From an uncultured Collinsella sp. (GTDB lineage Bacteria; Actinomycetota; Coriobacteriia; Coriobacteriales; Coriobacteriaceae), in the NCBI GenBank assembly GCA_900551555.1, contig URWC01000042.1, positions 1-12,492 of the forward strand: 12,492 bases of DNA, in the 5' to 3' direction. Positions 6,191 to 12,492 of the stretch are shown here, piece by piece. The translations under genes and the position numbers were made by a program. Each line of letters opens with the position of its first letter. Position 1 is the stretch's first letter. The notes under the pieces were generated by a model. The model worked only from the letters and a program-made list of their open reading frames with translations, was not told the origin of the DNA and ran no database searches.

Positions 6191-7468
6191 CTAGTGCTGT
6201 GCGACGACAACGCCCAGGCCATCGGGAATGACGGCAACCTTGGCATCGGCACCCTTCATCTCAAAGGCGAGCTTGAGCGCCTCCTCGAGGGTGTTGACCG
6301 GCGTCATGTGCATATCCTTGATCATCTGGTGATCGCACAGGTCGGTGACCATGATCACAGGGTGATGCGCCAGGATGCGGGCAAAGATCTGACTCGTCCA
6401 CTGGTCGGGCAGGGTCTCGTCCTTGGGACGGTCGATGCAGGCGCGCTCAAACTCTGCCGGATCGTTGTCGGCGATGTTGTGATAGAAGCCCTCGCCACCG
6501 TGACCGTCGGCGCAACCGGCGACGTCGATGATCACGCCGCCCTCGGGAAGTGTGGCCTCGGCAGCGCACATGCCCTTCACGGCCTGGTAGATGTTCTGGT
6601 CGAGCGGGTAGCCGCCGTTGGTGGTGATGGCAATCTCGCACTCGACGGGCTCAACGCCGGCAAGGCTCTTCACGAACTCGCAGCCGGCCTCGTGCGCCTT
6701 GTGGATGTCGCCGGCAAAGGAGCCGATGACCTCGTGCTTGCCGTTGAGCACCACGTTAAGCACAAAGGCAAGGTGAGCCATCTCGGCAGCAGCAAACATA
6801 TCCTCGTTCACGTGGTTGTGGCACAGGTTGCCGGCACGCGAATGGGAATCGTTCACAAACTGACCGTTGTGGTTGTACATGATGGTCTTGTAGCTGGCAA
6901 TGCCGGGCAGCACGGACTTGCGGCTGCCAGAGAAACCGGCAAAGAAGTGCGGCTCAATAAAGCCCTCGGCAAGCAGCAGATCGCAATCAGCGGCAATCTT
7001 GTTGATGATGCACTCGCCGCCAGAAGGCAGGGTGCCGATCTTTTCCATCATGCTGTCGTCAGTCGCGACGTGCATAACGATTTCCTCGTTGGCAACGATC
7101 TCCTCGCCATACTTGTTGACGAGCTCCTCGTGCGTCGACGGACGATGCATACCCGTAGCAACCAGAATGCGAACGCGTGCCTCAGGCGCAGCGGAGTGGA
7201 TGTGATGCAGCAGAATAGGCATCGTCACACGCGAGGGAACGGGGCGCGTATGGTCGGAGCTAATGATGACGATATCCTTCTTGCCAGCACAAAGCTCCTC
7301 GAGCGAAGGTGAGCCATAAGGGTTGGCAAGCGACTCCTCTACCAGCTCTTCCTGCGATTTTATAGTCTTAAACTCGTTTTGATGGCCTTCCATCACACCC
7401 GCGAAGTTCTTATCCTCGAGCTCTAGATGCAACGTCTTATGGTCAAACGGTAGTTCACATTCAAACAA
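6191..7468 (-). CDS. larA: Lactate racemase LarA (nickel-pincer nucleotide dependent)
   Basis: Interconverts D- and L-lactate in the cytoplasm by hydride transfer to the nickel-pincer nucleotide. I place the start at a TTG at 7468, preceded by AAGGAAGAGG ending about 10 nt upstream. This gives 425 residues, close to the 424 of the L. plantarum enzyme. Numbered this way, every key residue falls on the published number: Asp72 and Arg75 (SSDHTRPVPS), His108 (ATGMHRPSTHEE), His174 (EPHFFAGF), Lys184, the covalent cofactor anchor, in SGSRKSVLPG, and His200 (MYNHN). The frame stays open upstream to 7627, but those residues include hairpin and low-quality sequence unlike the family. The LarA family also contains racemases for other 2-hydroxyacids, so the substrate is likely but not proven to be lactate. 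The adjacent channel gene favours it. No convincing promoter was seen. Confidence 0.95.
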   Translation of the reverse strand: MFECELPFDHKTLHLELEDKNFAGVMEGHQNEFKTIKSQEELVEESLANPYGSPSLEELCAGKKDIVIISSDHTRPVPSRVTMPILLHHIHSAAPEARVRILVATGMHRPSTHEELVNKYGEEIVANEEIVMHVATDDSMMEKIGTLPSGGECIINKIAADCDLLLAEGFIEPHFFAGFSGSRKSVLPGIASYKTIMYNHNGQFVNDSHSRAGNLCHNHVNEDMFAAAEMAHLAFVLNVVLNGKHEVIGSFAGDIHKAHEAGCEFVKSLAGVEPVECEIAITTNGGYPLDQNIYQAVKGMCAAEATLPEGGVIIDVAGCADGHGGEGFYHNIADNDPAEFERACIDRPKDETLPDQWTSQIFARILAHHPVIMVTDLCDHQMIKDMHMTPVNTLEEALKLAFEMKGADAKVAVIPDGLGVVVAQH

Positions 7469-7590
7469 TGACGAGCGCCCTCTTCCTTTCAACTGACACA
7501 CTAGATAAACCGTTGGAAGGATACGCCGCTCACCGAAAAACACCACCGTCCACCGAGTCGTTAACACAACGTTCATATTTGACCCACAAC

Positions 7591-7624
7591 AAAACGGCCG
7601 CGATCCCAAACGGGACCGCGGCCG
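7591..7624 (-). terminator. Terminator-like hairpin upstream of larA
   Basis: CGGCCGCGATCCC (7595-7607) pairs with GGGACCGCGGCCG (7612-7624), a 13-bp stem with one mismatch and an AAAC loop. On the minus strand it is followed by TTTTGTTGTG. It would stop minus-strand transcription coming from ppc before larA, or act as an attenuator if the larA transcript begins upstream of it. Confidence 0.5.
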
Positions 7625-7674
7625 CAACAGTCATAAGGCGAGAAGCGCCAAATGCGCCACCGAGATAAACCCCA

Positions 7675-7785
7675 TCCAAAACGCGCGTAGCGCACTTTAT
7701 TTTCATCAGCTTTAATCCCCGAAGACCGAGGACGAAGGGACCCGATGGGTTTCCCTCCGAATGCATTCCGCAGCACGAAGCCCTT
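7675..7785. repeat. Degenerate relative of the element B region
   Basis: This stretch and the one starting at 7786 align as a diverged direct repeat. Both begin TCCAAA or CCAAA plus CGCGCG(T/A)AGCGC. They then share TTATT, CAGC, TAATCC, CCGAAGACCG, a GGG(A)CCCG stretch, TTCCGCAG or CTCCGCAG, and AAGCCCT. In the first copy the inner hairpin and the long arms are absent or collapsed to a short stem around ACCC-GAT-GGGT. It looks like a decayed or shortened member of the palindrome family. Confidence 0.5.
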
Positions 7786-7848
7786 TCCAAACGCGCGAAG
7801 CGCGCCATTATTCCCCCAGCAGTAATCCGCCGAAGACCGGACATCGCA

Positions 7849-7975
7849 GGGCCCGCCATCAGTTTACTTTTAGGCACACTCCGCAGGACGCAAGAAGCCC
7901 TCGCCGCACGAAGTGCGCAGCGAGGGCTTCTTGCATGTCCGAGGACGTGCCTAAAAGTAAACTGATGGCGGGCCC
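7849..7975. repeat. Nested palindromic element, copy B
   Basis: A 127-bp palindrome. Perfect 29-bp arms (7849-7877 and 7947-7975) flank a 69-bp core (7878-7946). The core ends, ACTCCGCAGGACGCAA and TTGCATGTCCGAGGAC, are identical to copy A. The arm agrees with copy A at 14 of 29 positions (a CAT--G-T-ACTT pattern is shared), and all 15 differences are compensated in the partner arm. It ends 21 bp past the ppc stop, in the same orientation and at almost the same distance as copy A from larD. Confidence 0.85.
7890..7934. terminator. Inner hairpin of element B, probable ppc terminator
   Basis: GCAAGAAGCCCTCGC (7890-7904) pairs perfectly with GCGAGGGCTTCTTGC (7920-7934), with CGCAC-GAA-GTGCG in the loop. 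The T tract is interrupted (TTCTT), so it is weaker as an intrinsic terminator than the copy A hairpin. It is placed to end ppc transcription on the minus strand. Confidence 0.55.
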
Positions 7976-7996
7976 GGACGACTACAGGGCTATCGA

Positions 7997-10810
7997 TTAC
8001 CCCGTGTTCTGCAGTCCTGCCGAGACGCCGGTCACAGTCGAAAGAATCAGGCTCATGTACTCGGCCTTCTTCTCCTCGGCCATCTCGTCCTGGTTCATAC
8101 GCACCTCGCGTAGGGCGCGGACCTGGGCGATAGACAGGGCGTCAACGTAGGGGTTACGCGCACGGACGGCGCAGCCGAGCACGCGACGACGCTGCAGCGG
8201 CCACTCGTCACCGACGATGGCAAGGACCCACTTGCGCGTGAGTTGCATCTCGGTGAAGACCTTCTCGGACAGATCCTGGCGATCGCCCAGGTGCAGATAC
8301 ATCTTGGCGATGCGCTGGTCAGTTTTGGCGATCGACATCTCAATATTGTCGATGAACGTGCGGAAGAACGGCCACTCTTGGTAGGCAGCCTTGAGCTGGT
8401 CCAGATCGCCAAACTGCTCGCAGGCGGTACCCAGGCCGTACCAAGCGGCCAGGTTAATGCGTGCCTGGCTCCAGCTGAAGATCCACGGAATGGTACGCAG
8501 GTCGTCGAGCGACTTGGCGCCCAGGCCGCGCTTGGCCGGACGCGAGCCGATCGGCAGTAGACCGACCTCGGTCAGCGGCGTCACGGTCGAGAACCACGGT
8601 GTAAAGTCCTCGGTGTTCAGCAGGTCCAGATAGCGCTCGTGGCTTGCGGCGTTGAGCTTCTCGGCCATATCCCAGAACTTCTGCGTGGTCTCGGTGTTGG
8701 TCTTCTCGACACTCGGGGCCGACTGCAAAAGCGTTGCGGCGGCAACGGACTCAACATGGCGCTGAGCCAGCGTGCGGTTACCATAACGGGCAAAGATGAC
8801 CTCGCCCTGCTCGGTGAGCTTAAAGAAGCAGTTGACCGAACCCTTGGGCTGCGCCAGCACGGCCTTGTTGGCCGGACCGCCACCGCGGCCAACGGCACCG
8901 CCGCGACCGTGCATGAGCACCAGGTCGATATCGTTCTTCTCGGCCCACTTGGCGATGCGCTCCTGCGCGGAGTGCAGCGCGAGCATGGCCGTGGTAGGAC
9001 CAGCATCCTTGGAGGAGTCGGAATAGCCCAGCATGACCTCCATGCGGCGGTTGGTCTGAGCAAGGCGCTTTTGCACCACAGGCAGCGTAAGCATCTGGTC
9101 GAGCACGTCGACACAGCCCTCGAGGTCCTCGAGCTGCTCGAACAGCGGAATCACATCGAGCTCGGGGACATCCTCCTCGTGTGCGAAGGACAGGTGGGCC
9201 AGCTCGAAGACGTCAGCCACATGCTGGGCGCTCTTGGTAAACGAGATGATGTAGCGGTGCGCCATCTTCTTGCCGTAGCGCTTTTGGATGGAACCGATGG
9301 CACGGAAGGTATCGATGACCTCGCGCGTCATGGGCTGCAGGTCGCCATGAATACCGTTCTCGTGGATATCCTTGAGGGCGCGGGCGTGCACCACGGAGTG
9401 CTGACGGAACTCCATCTCGACCATGTGGAAGCCGAAGGTCTGCGCCTGCCAGATCAGATCCTGCAGCGGGCCGTAAGCGGAACGCTTGGCGCCGGCGGCG
9501 GCCAGCGAACGCTGGACGACGCGCAGATCCTCCAGGAACTCATCGGCGCTGTGGTACATGGTGTCGGTGATACGACGAACGGTGGCGTTCAGACGGTCGG
9601 CCATGACGAGCATGACGGCGCGATGCGGCTCGTGCTCGGAGATCAGCTCGGCACGTGCGGTGTACTGGGTGCTCATCTCGACCTGATGGTTCCACAGGTT
9701 GATGAGCTCGGCAGACGGCTTGCTGTAGGTTGCCTCGAGCGTGAGGTTGCGGCCGATGCGGCGGCACTTGTCCTCGAGCTTGAGCACCATGTGAGTGAAG
9801 TACTTGGCGGCGACCTCGCGGCTCACCTTGGCGGTGACGTTGGGGTTGCCGTCACGGTCGGAACCGATCCAGCTGCCGGGATGGAAGAACGCCGGGCACA
9901 GCGGCGGCACGGTACCGGCCTTATCACCCAGCACCCAGCCGTCAAAACGACGATAGATGACGGGGATAACGTCGAACAGCGTGTTATCGAAGATGTCGAT
10001 GATGGTATCGGCTTCCTCGACCGGCGTGGGCTTCTTGAGCGCGATGGGGCTCGTGCGTACCAGGGCGTCGATCTCCTGCAGCATATGGCGCTCGTTCTCC
10101 ACCAGGTCGGAGCCGCCCAGACGCGGACGCTCCTCCAGCAGGTTGGAGATACGGCGAATCTTGCCCTCGACGGCCTTGCGACGGGCCTCGGTGGGATGTG
10201 CGGTAAAGACAGGGTGGAACTCAAGCTTGCCGAGCAGCTCGTTGGCACCCTCGACACCCATCTCGTTTACCAACTGGTGATAGGCGACGGTGAGTTCGTT
10301 GGCGGGATCGACCTCGGTATCGGTCGATGCGCCGGCCTCGCGCTCACGCAGCTGCGCAACACGGTAGTTCTCCTCCGACAGGTTAGCCAGATGGAAGAAG
10401 CTCGTAAAGGCGCGGACGATAACCTGCTGCTTATCGAGCGGCAGGCTGTCGATCAGATCAACGACTTCACGAAACGCCACGGCGGTGGGCTCGTCGGCAG
10501 TGGGCACGCCCTGATCGTCGACGGACTCGTCGGCAGCGCGGGTGCCGGGGTTTCCGGCGTTGGCCACAATCTCGGCTGTCAAAATCTTGTCGAACAGGTC
10601 CGCGATCTCGGGATCATACTCGCTAAGCACACGGCGCTCCAGGCGCAAGAACAGCGCCACATTGTCGCGCAGCTCCTCGGGGATCTCGATCTCGGCGAGA
10701 CGCTCCTTGGATTCGGCATTCGAGCCGATTCGGTTAACGAGGCGGTTGACCACGGCAGCGACACGCGCCGCGGCTTCGGGTACAGACTGGTTGCTTAGGT
10801 TCTCAGCCAC
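7997..10810 (-). CDS. ppc: Phosphoenolpyruvate carboxylase
   Basis: Carboxylates phosphoenolpyruvate with bicarbonate to oxaloacetate, an anaplerotic and fermentative route to aspartate and succinate in the cytoplasm. The product is 937 residues, a normal bacterial PEPC length. All signature segments are present: FTAHPTEARR with the catalytic His at about 205, GSDRDGNPNVT at about 316, LGYSDSSKDAG at about 594, the glycine-rich MHGRGGAVGRGGGP at about 633, and the conserved C-terminal QNTG. I prefer the GTG at 10810, with GGGAGG 4 nt upstream. An ATG at 10822, four codons earlier, lies only 1 nt from its AAGGAGG. The gene is monocistronic by layout, with its own promoter upstream and element B just after the stop. 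Neighbouring hisS has a hairpin before the ppc promoter. Confidence 0.97.
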   Translation of the reverse strand: MAENLSNQSVPEAAARVAAVVNRLVNRIGSNAESKERLAEIEIPEELRDNVALFLRLERRVLSEYDPEIADLFDKILTAEIVANAGNPGTRAADESVDDQGVPTADEPTAVAFREVVDLIDSLPLDKQQVIVRAFTSFFHLANLSEENYRVAQLREREAGASTDTEVDPANELTVAYHQLVNEMGVEGANELLGKLEFHPVFTAHPTEARRKAVEGKIRRISNLLEERPRLGGSDLVENERHMLQEIDALVRTSPIALKKPTPVEEADTIIDIFDNTLFDVIPVIYRRFDGWVLGDKAGTVPPLCPAFFHPGSWIGSDRDGNPNVTAKVSREVAAKYFTHMVLKLEDKCRRIGRNLTLEATYSKPSAELINLWNHQVEMSTQYTARAELISEHEPHRAVMLVMADRLNATVRRITDTMYHSADEFLEDLRVVQRSLAAAGAKRSAYGPLQDLIWQAQTFGFHMVEMEFRQHSVVHARALKDIHENGIHGDLQPMTREVIDTFRAIGSIQKRYGKKMAHRYIISFTKSAQHVADVFELAHLSFAHEEDVPELDVIPLFEQLEDLEGCVDVLDQMLTLPVVQKRLAQTNRRMEVMLGYSDSSKDAGPTTAMLALHSAQERIAKWAEKNDIDLVLMHGRGGAVGRGGGPANKAVLAQPKGSVNCFFKLTEQGEVIFARYGNRTLAQRHVESVAAATLLQSAPSVEKTNTETTQKFWDMAEKLNAASHERYLDLLNTEDFTPWFSTVTPLTEVGLLPIGSRPAKRGLGAKSLDDLRTIPWIFSWSQARINLAAWYGLGTACEQFGDLDQLKAAYQEWPFFRTFIDNIEMSIAKTDQRIAKMYLHLGDRQDLSEKVFTEMQLTRKWVLAIVGDEWPLQRRRVLGCAVRARNPYVDALSIAQVRALREVRMNQDEMAEEKKAEYMSLILSTVTGVSAGLQNTG

Positions 10811-10854
10811 GTTTCCTCCCATTCCTCCTTCTATGCACGTAACATGCGGTATTT

Positions 10855-10883
10855 ATTATAGGCACTCGGCAAAAACTTTCGAA
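10855..10883 (-). promoter_or_regulatory. ppc promoter
   Basis: On the minus strand a perfect TATAAT (10855-10860) lies 17 bp from a weak -35, TTCGAA (10878-10883). Transcription would start near 10848, giving a leader of about 38 nt ending in the purine-rich ribosome site. Confidence 0.6.
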
Positions 10884-10974
10884 GCTGATTGCGCTTTACC
10901 ACACAAAAGTATTTTCTGCATTGCAAGGCTTTTTGCCCCAAATGGTCGTATTTCTCGGTGGACGGCATATGCAA

Positions 10975-11010
10975 ACGGGGGCATTCCGCATAAATGCGAA
11001 ACACCCCCGT
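10975..11010 (-). terminator. Putative hisS terminator
   Basis: ACGGGGG (10975-10981) pairs with CCCCCGT (11004-11010). The stem continues imperfectly to CGCA-TAAA-TGCG at the tip. On the minus strand it is followed by TTTGC, a weak T tract. It lies 57 bp past the hisS stop. Confidence 0.5.
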
Positions 11011-11067
11011 AACAATCGCTCTCCATGAGCAGGGCACGTTAGCAGGCCCGCAGCTCAAAAAGATACG

Positions 11068-12381
11068 CTACAGGCGCTCGCGAACCGCCTCGACAACGTT
11101 GGCCAAATCGACGAGAACCTCGTCGTGACTCTGCATGTCGCGCACCTTGACCTTGCCGGCGGCAAGCTCGTCGCCACCCAGGACCAGGATGAGCTTGGCT
11201 CCCACCTTGTCGGCCTGCTTAAACTGAGCCTTGAGCGAACGGCCCTGATAGTCCGCCTCGGTCACAATCCCTGCGGCGCGAAGCTCCTGCGTAATGGTAA
11301 AGACGTTCTGACGCAGCTCCTTGCCGGCATTGGCGACGTAGACACACGGGACCTCCTCGGCACCCAGGTCGCTGCCAAAGGCCTGCAGGGCCAGCAGGGC
11401 GCGCTCAAAACCGACGGCGAAGCCGACGCCTGCCGTGGGCTTGCCGCCCTCGAGCTCGACGAGGCCATCGTAGCGACCGCCGCCGCCGATGGAACCGACA
11501 CCGGCGCCGGGAGCCTCGACCTCAAAGACGGTACGGGTGTAGTAGTCCAGGCCACGCACCAAGGTGGGATCCTCGACATACTCGATACCCGCCGCATCCA
11601 GATAGCGCTTGACTTGCTCGTAGTGCTCGCGGCACTCGTCGCACAGGTTGTCGCCCATCAGCGGAGCGTTGGCCATGATCTCGCGGCAATGGTCGTTCTT
11701 GCAGTCGAAGGCGCGCAGCGGGTTGAGCTCGGCGCGCTCGCGGCACTCGTCGCACATCTCGTCGGCGTGGTCGAGAATGAACTGCTTAACCTGCTCGCGA
11801 TAGGCCGGACGGCACTGCGCATCGCCCATCGAGTTAATGAGCAGACGGAGCTTGGAAAGATCGAAGCCCAGGCGCTTGTAGAACTCCATGAGCATGATGA
11901 TGCACTCGGCGTCTGCCGCCGGATCGGGAGCGCCGAGCCACTCGATGCCCACCTGGTGAAACTGGCGCAGGCGACCCTTCTGGGGACGCTCGCCACGGAA
12001 CATGGCCTCGGCGTAGTAGGCCTTAAACGGCGTGGAGCCCTGGGGCACCAGGTTGTTCTCCACGACGGCGCGCACCACACCGGCCGTACCCTCGGGACGA
12101 AGGGCCAGGCGCTGCTTGGGCTTAAGCTTGGTGTCGGTGCCCTCGGTAAAGACGCGCTCCAGGTTGGCGCCGCTAAACACGCGGAACATCTCCTTGCGAA
12201 CGACGTCGGTCGACTGGCCGATACCGTGAACAAACACGTCCACCTGCTCGATCGCGGGCGTCTCGATGGGCTTAAAACCAAACGGCTCGAACACGCCGGC
12301 CGCAATCTGCTGCATCTTTTGCCAGGCGCGCATCTCGGCGCCGATAAGGTCGCGGGTTCCCTCCGCCTTCTGTGCCTGCAT
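11068..12381 (-). CDS. hisS: Histidyl-tRNA synthetase
   Basis: Charges tRNA-His with histidine in the cytoplasm (class II synthetase). The 437-residue protein shows motif 2 FRGERPQKGRLRQFHQ at 128-143, the HisRS-specific RGLDYYTRT at 276-284 and motif 3 GVGFAVGFERAL at 318-329. An insertion domain carries six cysteines (210, 213, 227, 232, 247, 250) in CxxC and C-x4-C spacing, as in many bacterial HisRS proteins, and probably binds zinc. A C-terminal anticodon-binding domain covers about residues 340-437. The ATG at 12381 is preferred, with AAAGG 9 nt upstream; a TTG two codons earlier would be only 3 nt from that site. In many bacteria hisS directly precedes aspS. Here they keep that order and strand but are about 9 kb apart. 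Confidence 0.97.
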   Translation of the reverse strand: MQAQKAEGTRDLIGAEMRAWQKMQQIAAGVFEPFGFKPIETPAIEQVDVFVHGIGQSTDVVRKEMFRVFSGANLERVFTEGTDTKLKPKQRLALRPEGTAGVVRAVVENNLVPQGSTPFKAYYAEAMFRGERPQKGRLRQFHQVGIEWLGAPDPAADAECIIMLMEFYKRLGFDLSKLRLLINSMGDAQCRPAYREQVKQFILDHADEMCDECRERAELNPLRAFDCKNDHCREIMANAPLMGDNLCDECREHYEQVKRYLDAAGIEYVEDPTLVRGLDYYTRTVFEVEAPGAGVGSIGGGGRYDGLVELEGGKPTAGVGFAVGFERALLALQAFGSDLGAEEVPCVYVANAGKELRQNVFTITQELRAAGIVTEADYQGRSLKAQFKQADKVGAKLILVLGGDELAAGKVKVRDMQSHDEVLVDLANVVEAVRERL

Positions 12382-12423
12382 GGGCAAACACCTTTCTTTT
12401 GTATCGCGTCATAGGTAGTGGTC

Positions 12424-12429
12424 ATTATA
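12424..12429 (-). promoter_or_regulatory. hisS promoter -10 box
   Basis: A perfect TATAAT on the minus strand, 42 bp upstream of the hisS ATG. The expected -35 position is GC-rich and does not match the consensus, so only the -10 is claimed. Confidence 0.5.
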
Positions 12430-12462
12430 CGGCACAAAAACAAAACGCGGCGGCGCGTCTGA

Positions 12463-12490
12463 CCGAACGAGGGTATGGGGGCTCGTTCGG
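12463..12490. other. Hairpin at the window edge
   Basis: CCGAACGAG (12463-12471) pairs perfectly with CTCGTTCGG (12482-12490) around a 10-nt loop. It lies upstream of the hisS promoter and may be the terminator of a neighbouring gene outside the window. No T tract is visible before the sequence ends. Confidence 0.4.
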
Positions 12491-12492
12491 CC

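Larger units (their letters stand above)
7469..7996. other. Gene-free 528-bp spacer between larA and ppc
   Basis: It holds the larA leader, a minus-strand terminator-like hairpin (7591-7624), two diverged direct repeats (from 7675) and element B. Small stems such as GGCG-AGAAG-CGCC (7637-7649) and CGCGC-GAA-GCGCG (7792-7804) recur. Short open frames exist on both strands, but they run through the hairpins and repeats, and I do not regard them as genes. Confidence 0.6.

Noticed and set aside
7530..7706. Possible 58-residue minus-strand membrane peptide upstream of larA
   Set aside because: The hydrophobic stretch (AAAVPFGIAAVLLWV) is encoded largely by the terminator-like hairpin, the start codon lacks a good ribosome site, and the frame runs into the repeat region. 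A real small membrane protein cannot be excluded without homologues.
5263..7975. CRISPR array or insertion-sequence ends
   Set aside because: There are only two separated copies, with no spacer-repeat periodicity, no transposase gene, no target-site duplication and no cas genes.
8639..10798. Long plus-strand open frame (719 codons) opposite ppc
   Set aside because: An antisense mirror of ppc, whose own frame carries every PEPC motif.
11125..12414. Plus-strand open frame (429 codons) opposite hisS, and a similar one opposite larA (6194-7312)
   Set aside because: Antisense mirrors of genes with clear motifs; the composition is not protein-like.

Overview
The window looks like chromosomal DNA of a high-GC Gram-positive anaerobe. 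Codon use, strong Shine-Dalgarno sites and gene content fit Actinomycetota of the class Coriobacteriia, and my best guess is Collinsella or a close relative. That placement is from recollection of such genomes, not from a search. Nothing here indicates phage, plasmid or insertion sequence.

Layout: aspS (minus, 47-1834) and hisS (minus, 11068-12381) sit at the two ends. Between them lie serB (plus, 2091-2726), a lactate-racemase block and ppc (minus, 7997-10810). The lar block has two convergent halves. A plus-strand group larB-larC1-tetR (2841-5087) encodes cofactor maturation and a putative regulator. A minus-strand pair larA-larD (7468-5410) encodes the racemase and a lactic-acid/glycerol-type channel. 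LarA interconverts D- and L-lactate using a nickel-pincer nucleotide. LarB starts that cofactor from nicotinic acid adenine dinucleotide, and LarC inserts nickel. The sulfur-transfer enzyme LarE is not in the window, and LarC stops after its first domain, so the pathway must be completed elsewhere or works differently here. A 10+10 bp inverted repeat in front of larB is a candidate operator.

The most unusual non-coding feature is a pair of nested palindromes, element A (5263-5387) and element B (7849-7975). Each has a conserved core of 67-69 bp containing a terminator-like hairpin, flanked by 29-bp perfect inverted arms. The arm sequences differ between the copies at 15 of 29 positions, yet every change is matched in the opposite arm. 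Each element lies 21-22 bp past the stop codon of a minus-strand gene (larD, ppc), in the same orientation, so the pair brackets larA-larD. A degenerate relative (7675-7785) lies next to B in a 528-bp gene-free region upstream of larA. This covarying palindrome family is my main candidate for something undescribed.

The remaining genes (aspS, hisS, serB, ppc) are ordinary housekeeping enzymes with intact motifs.
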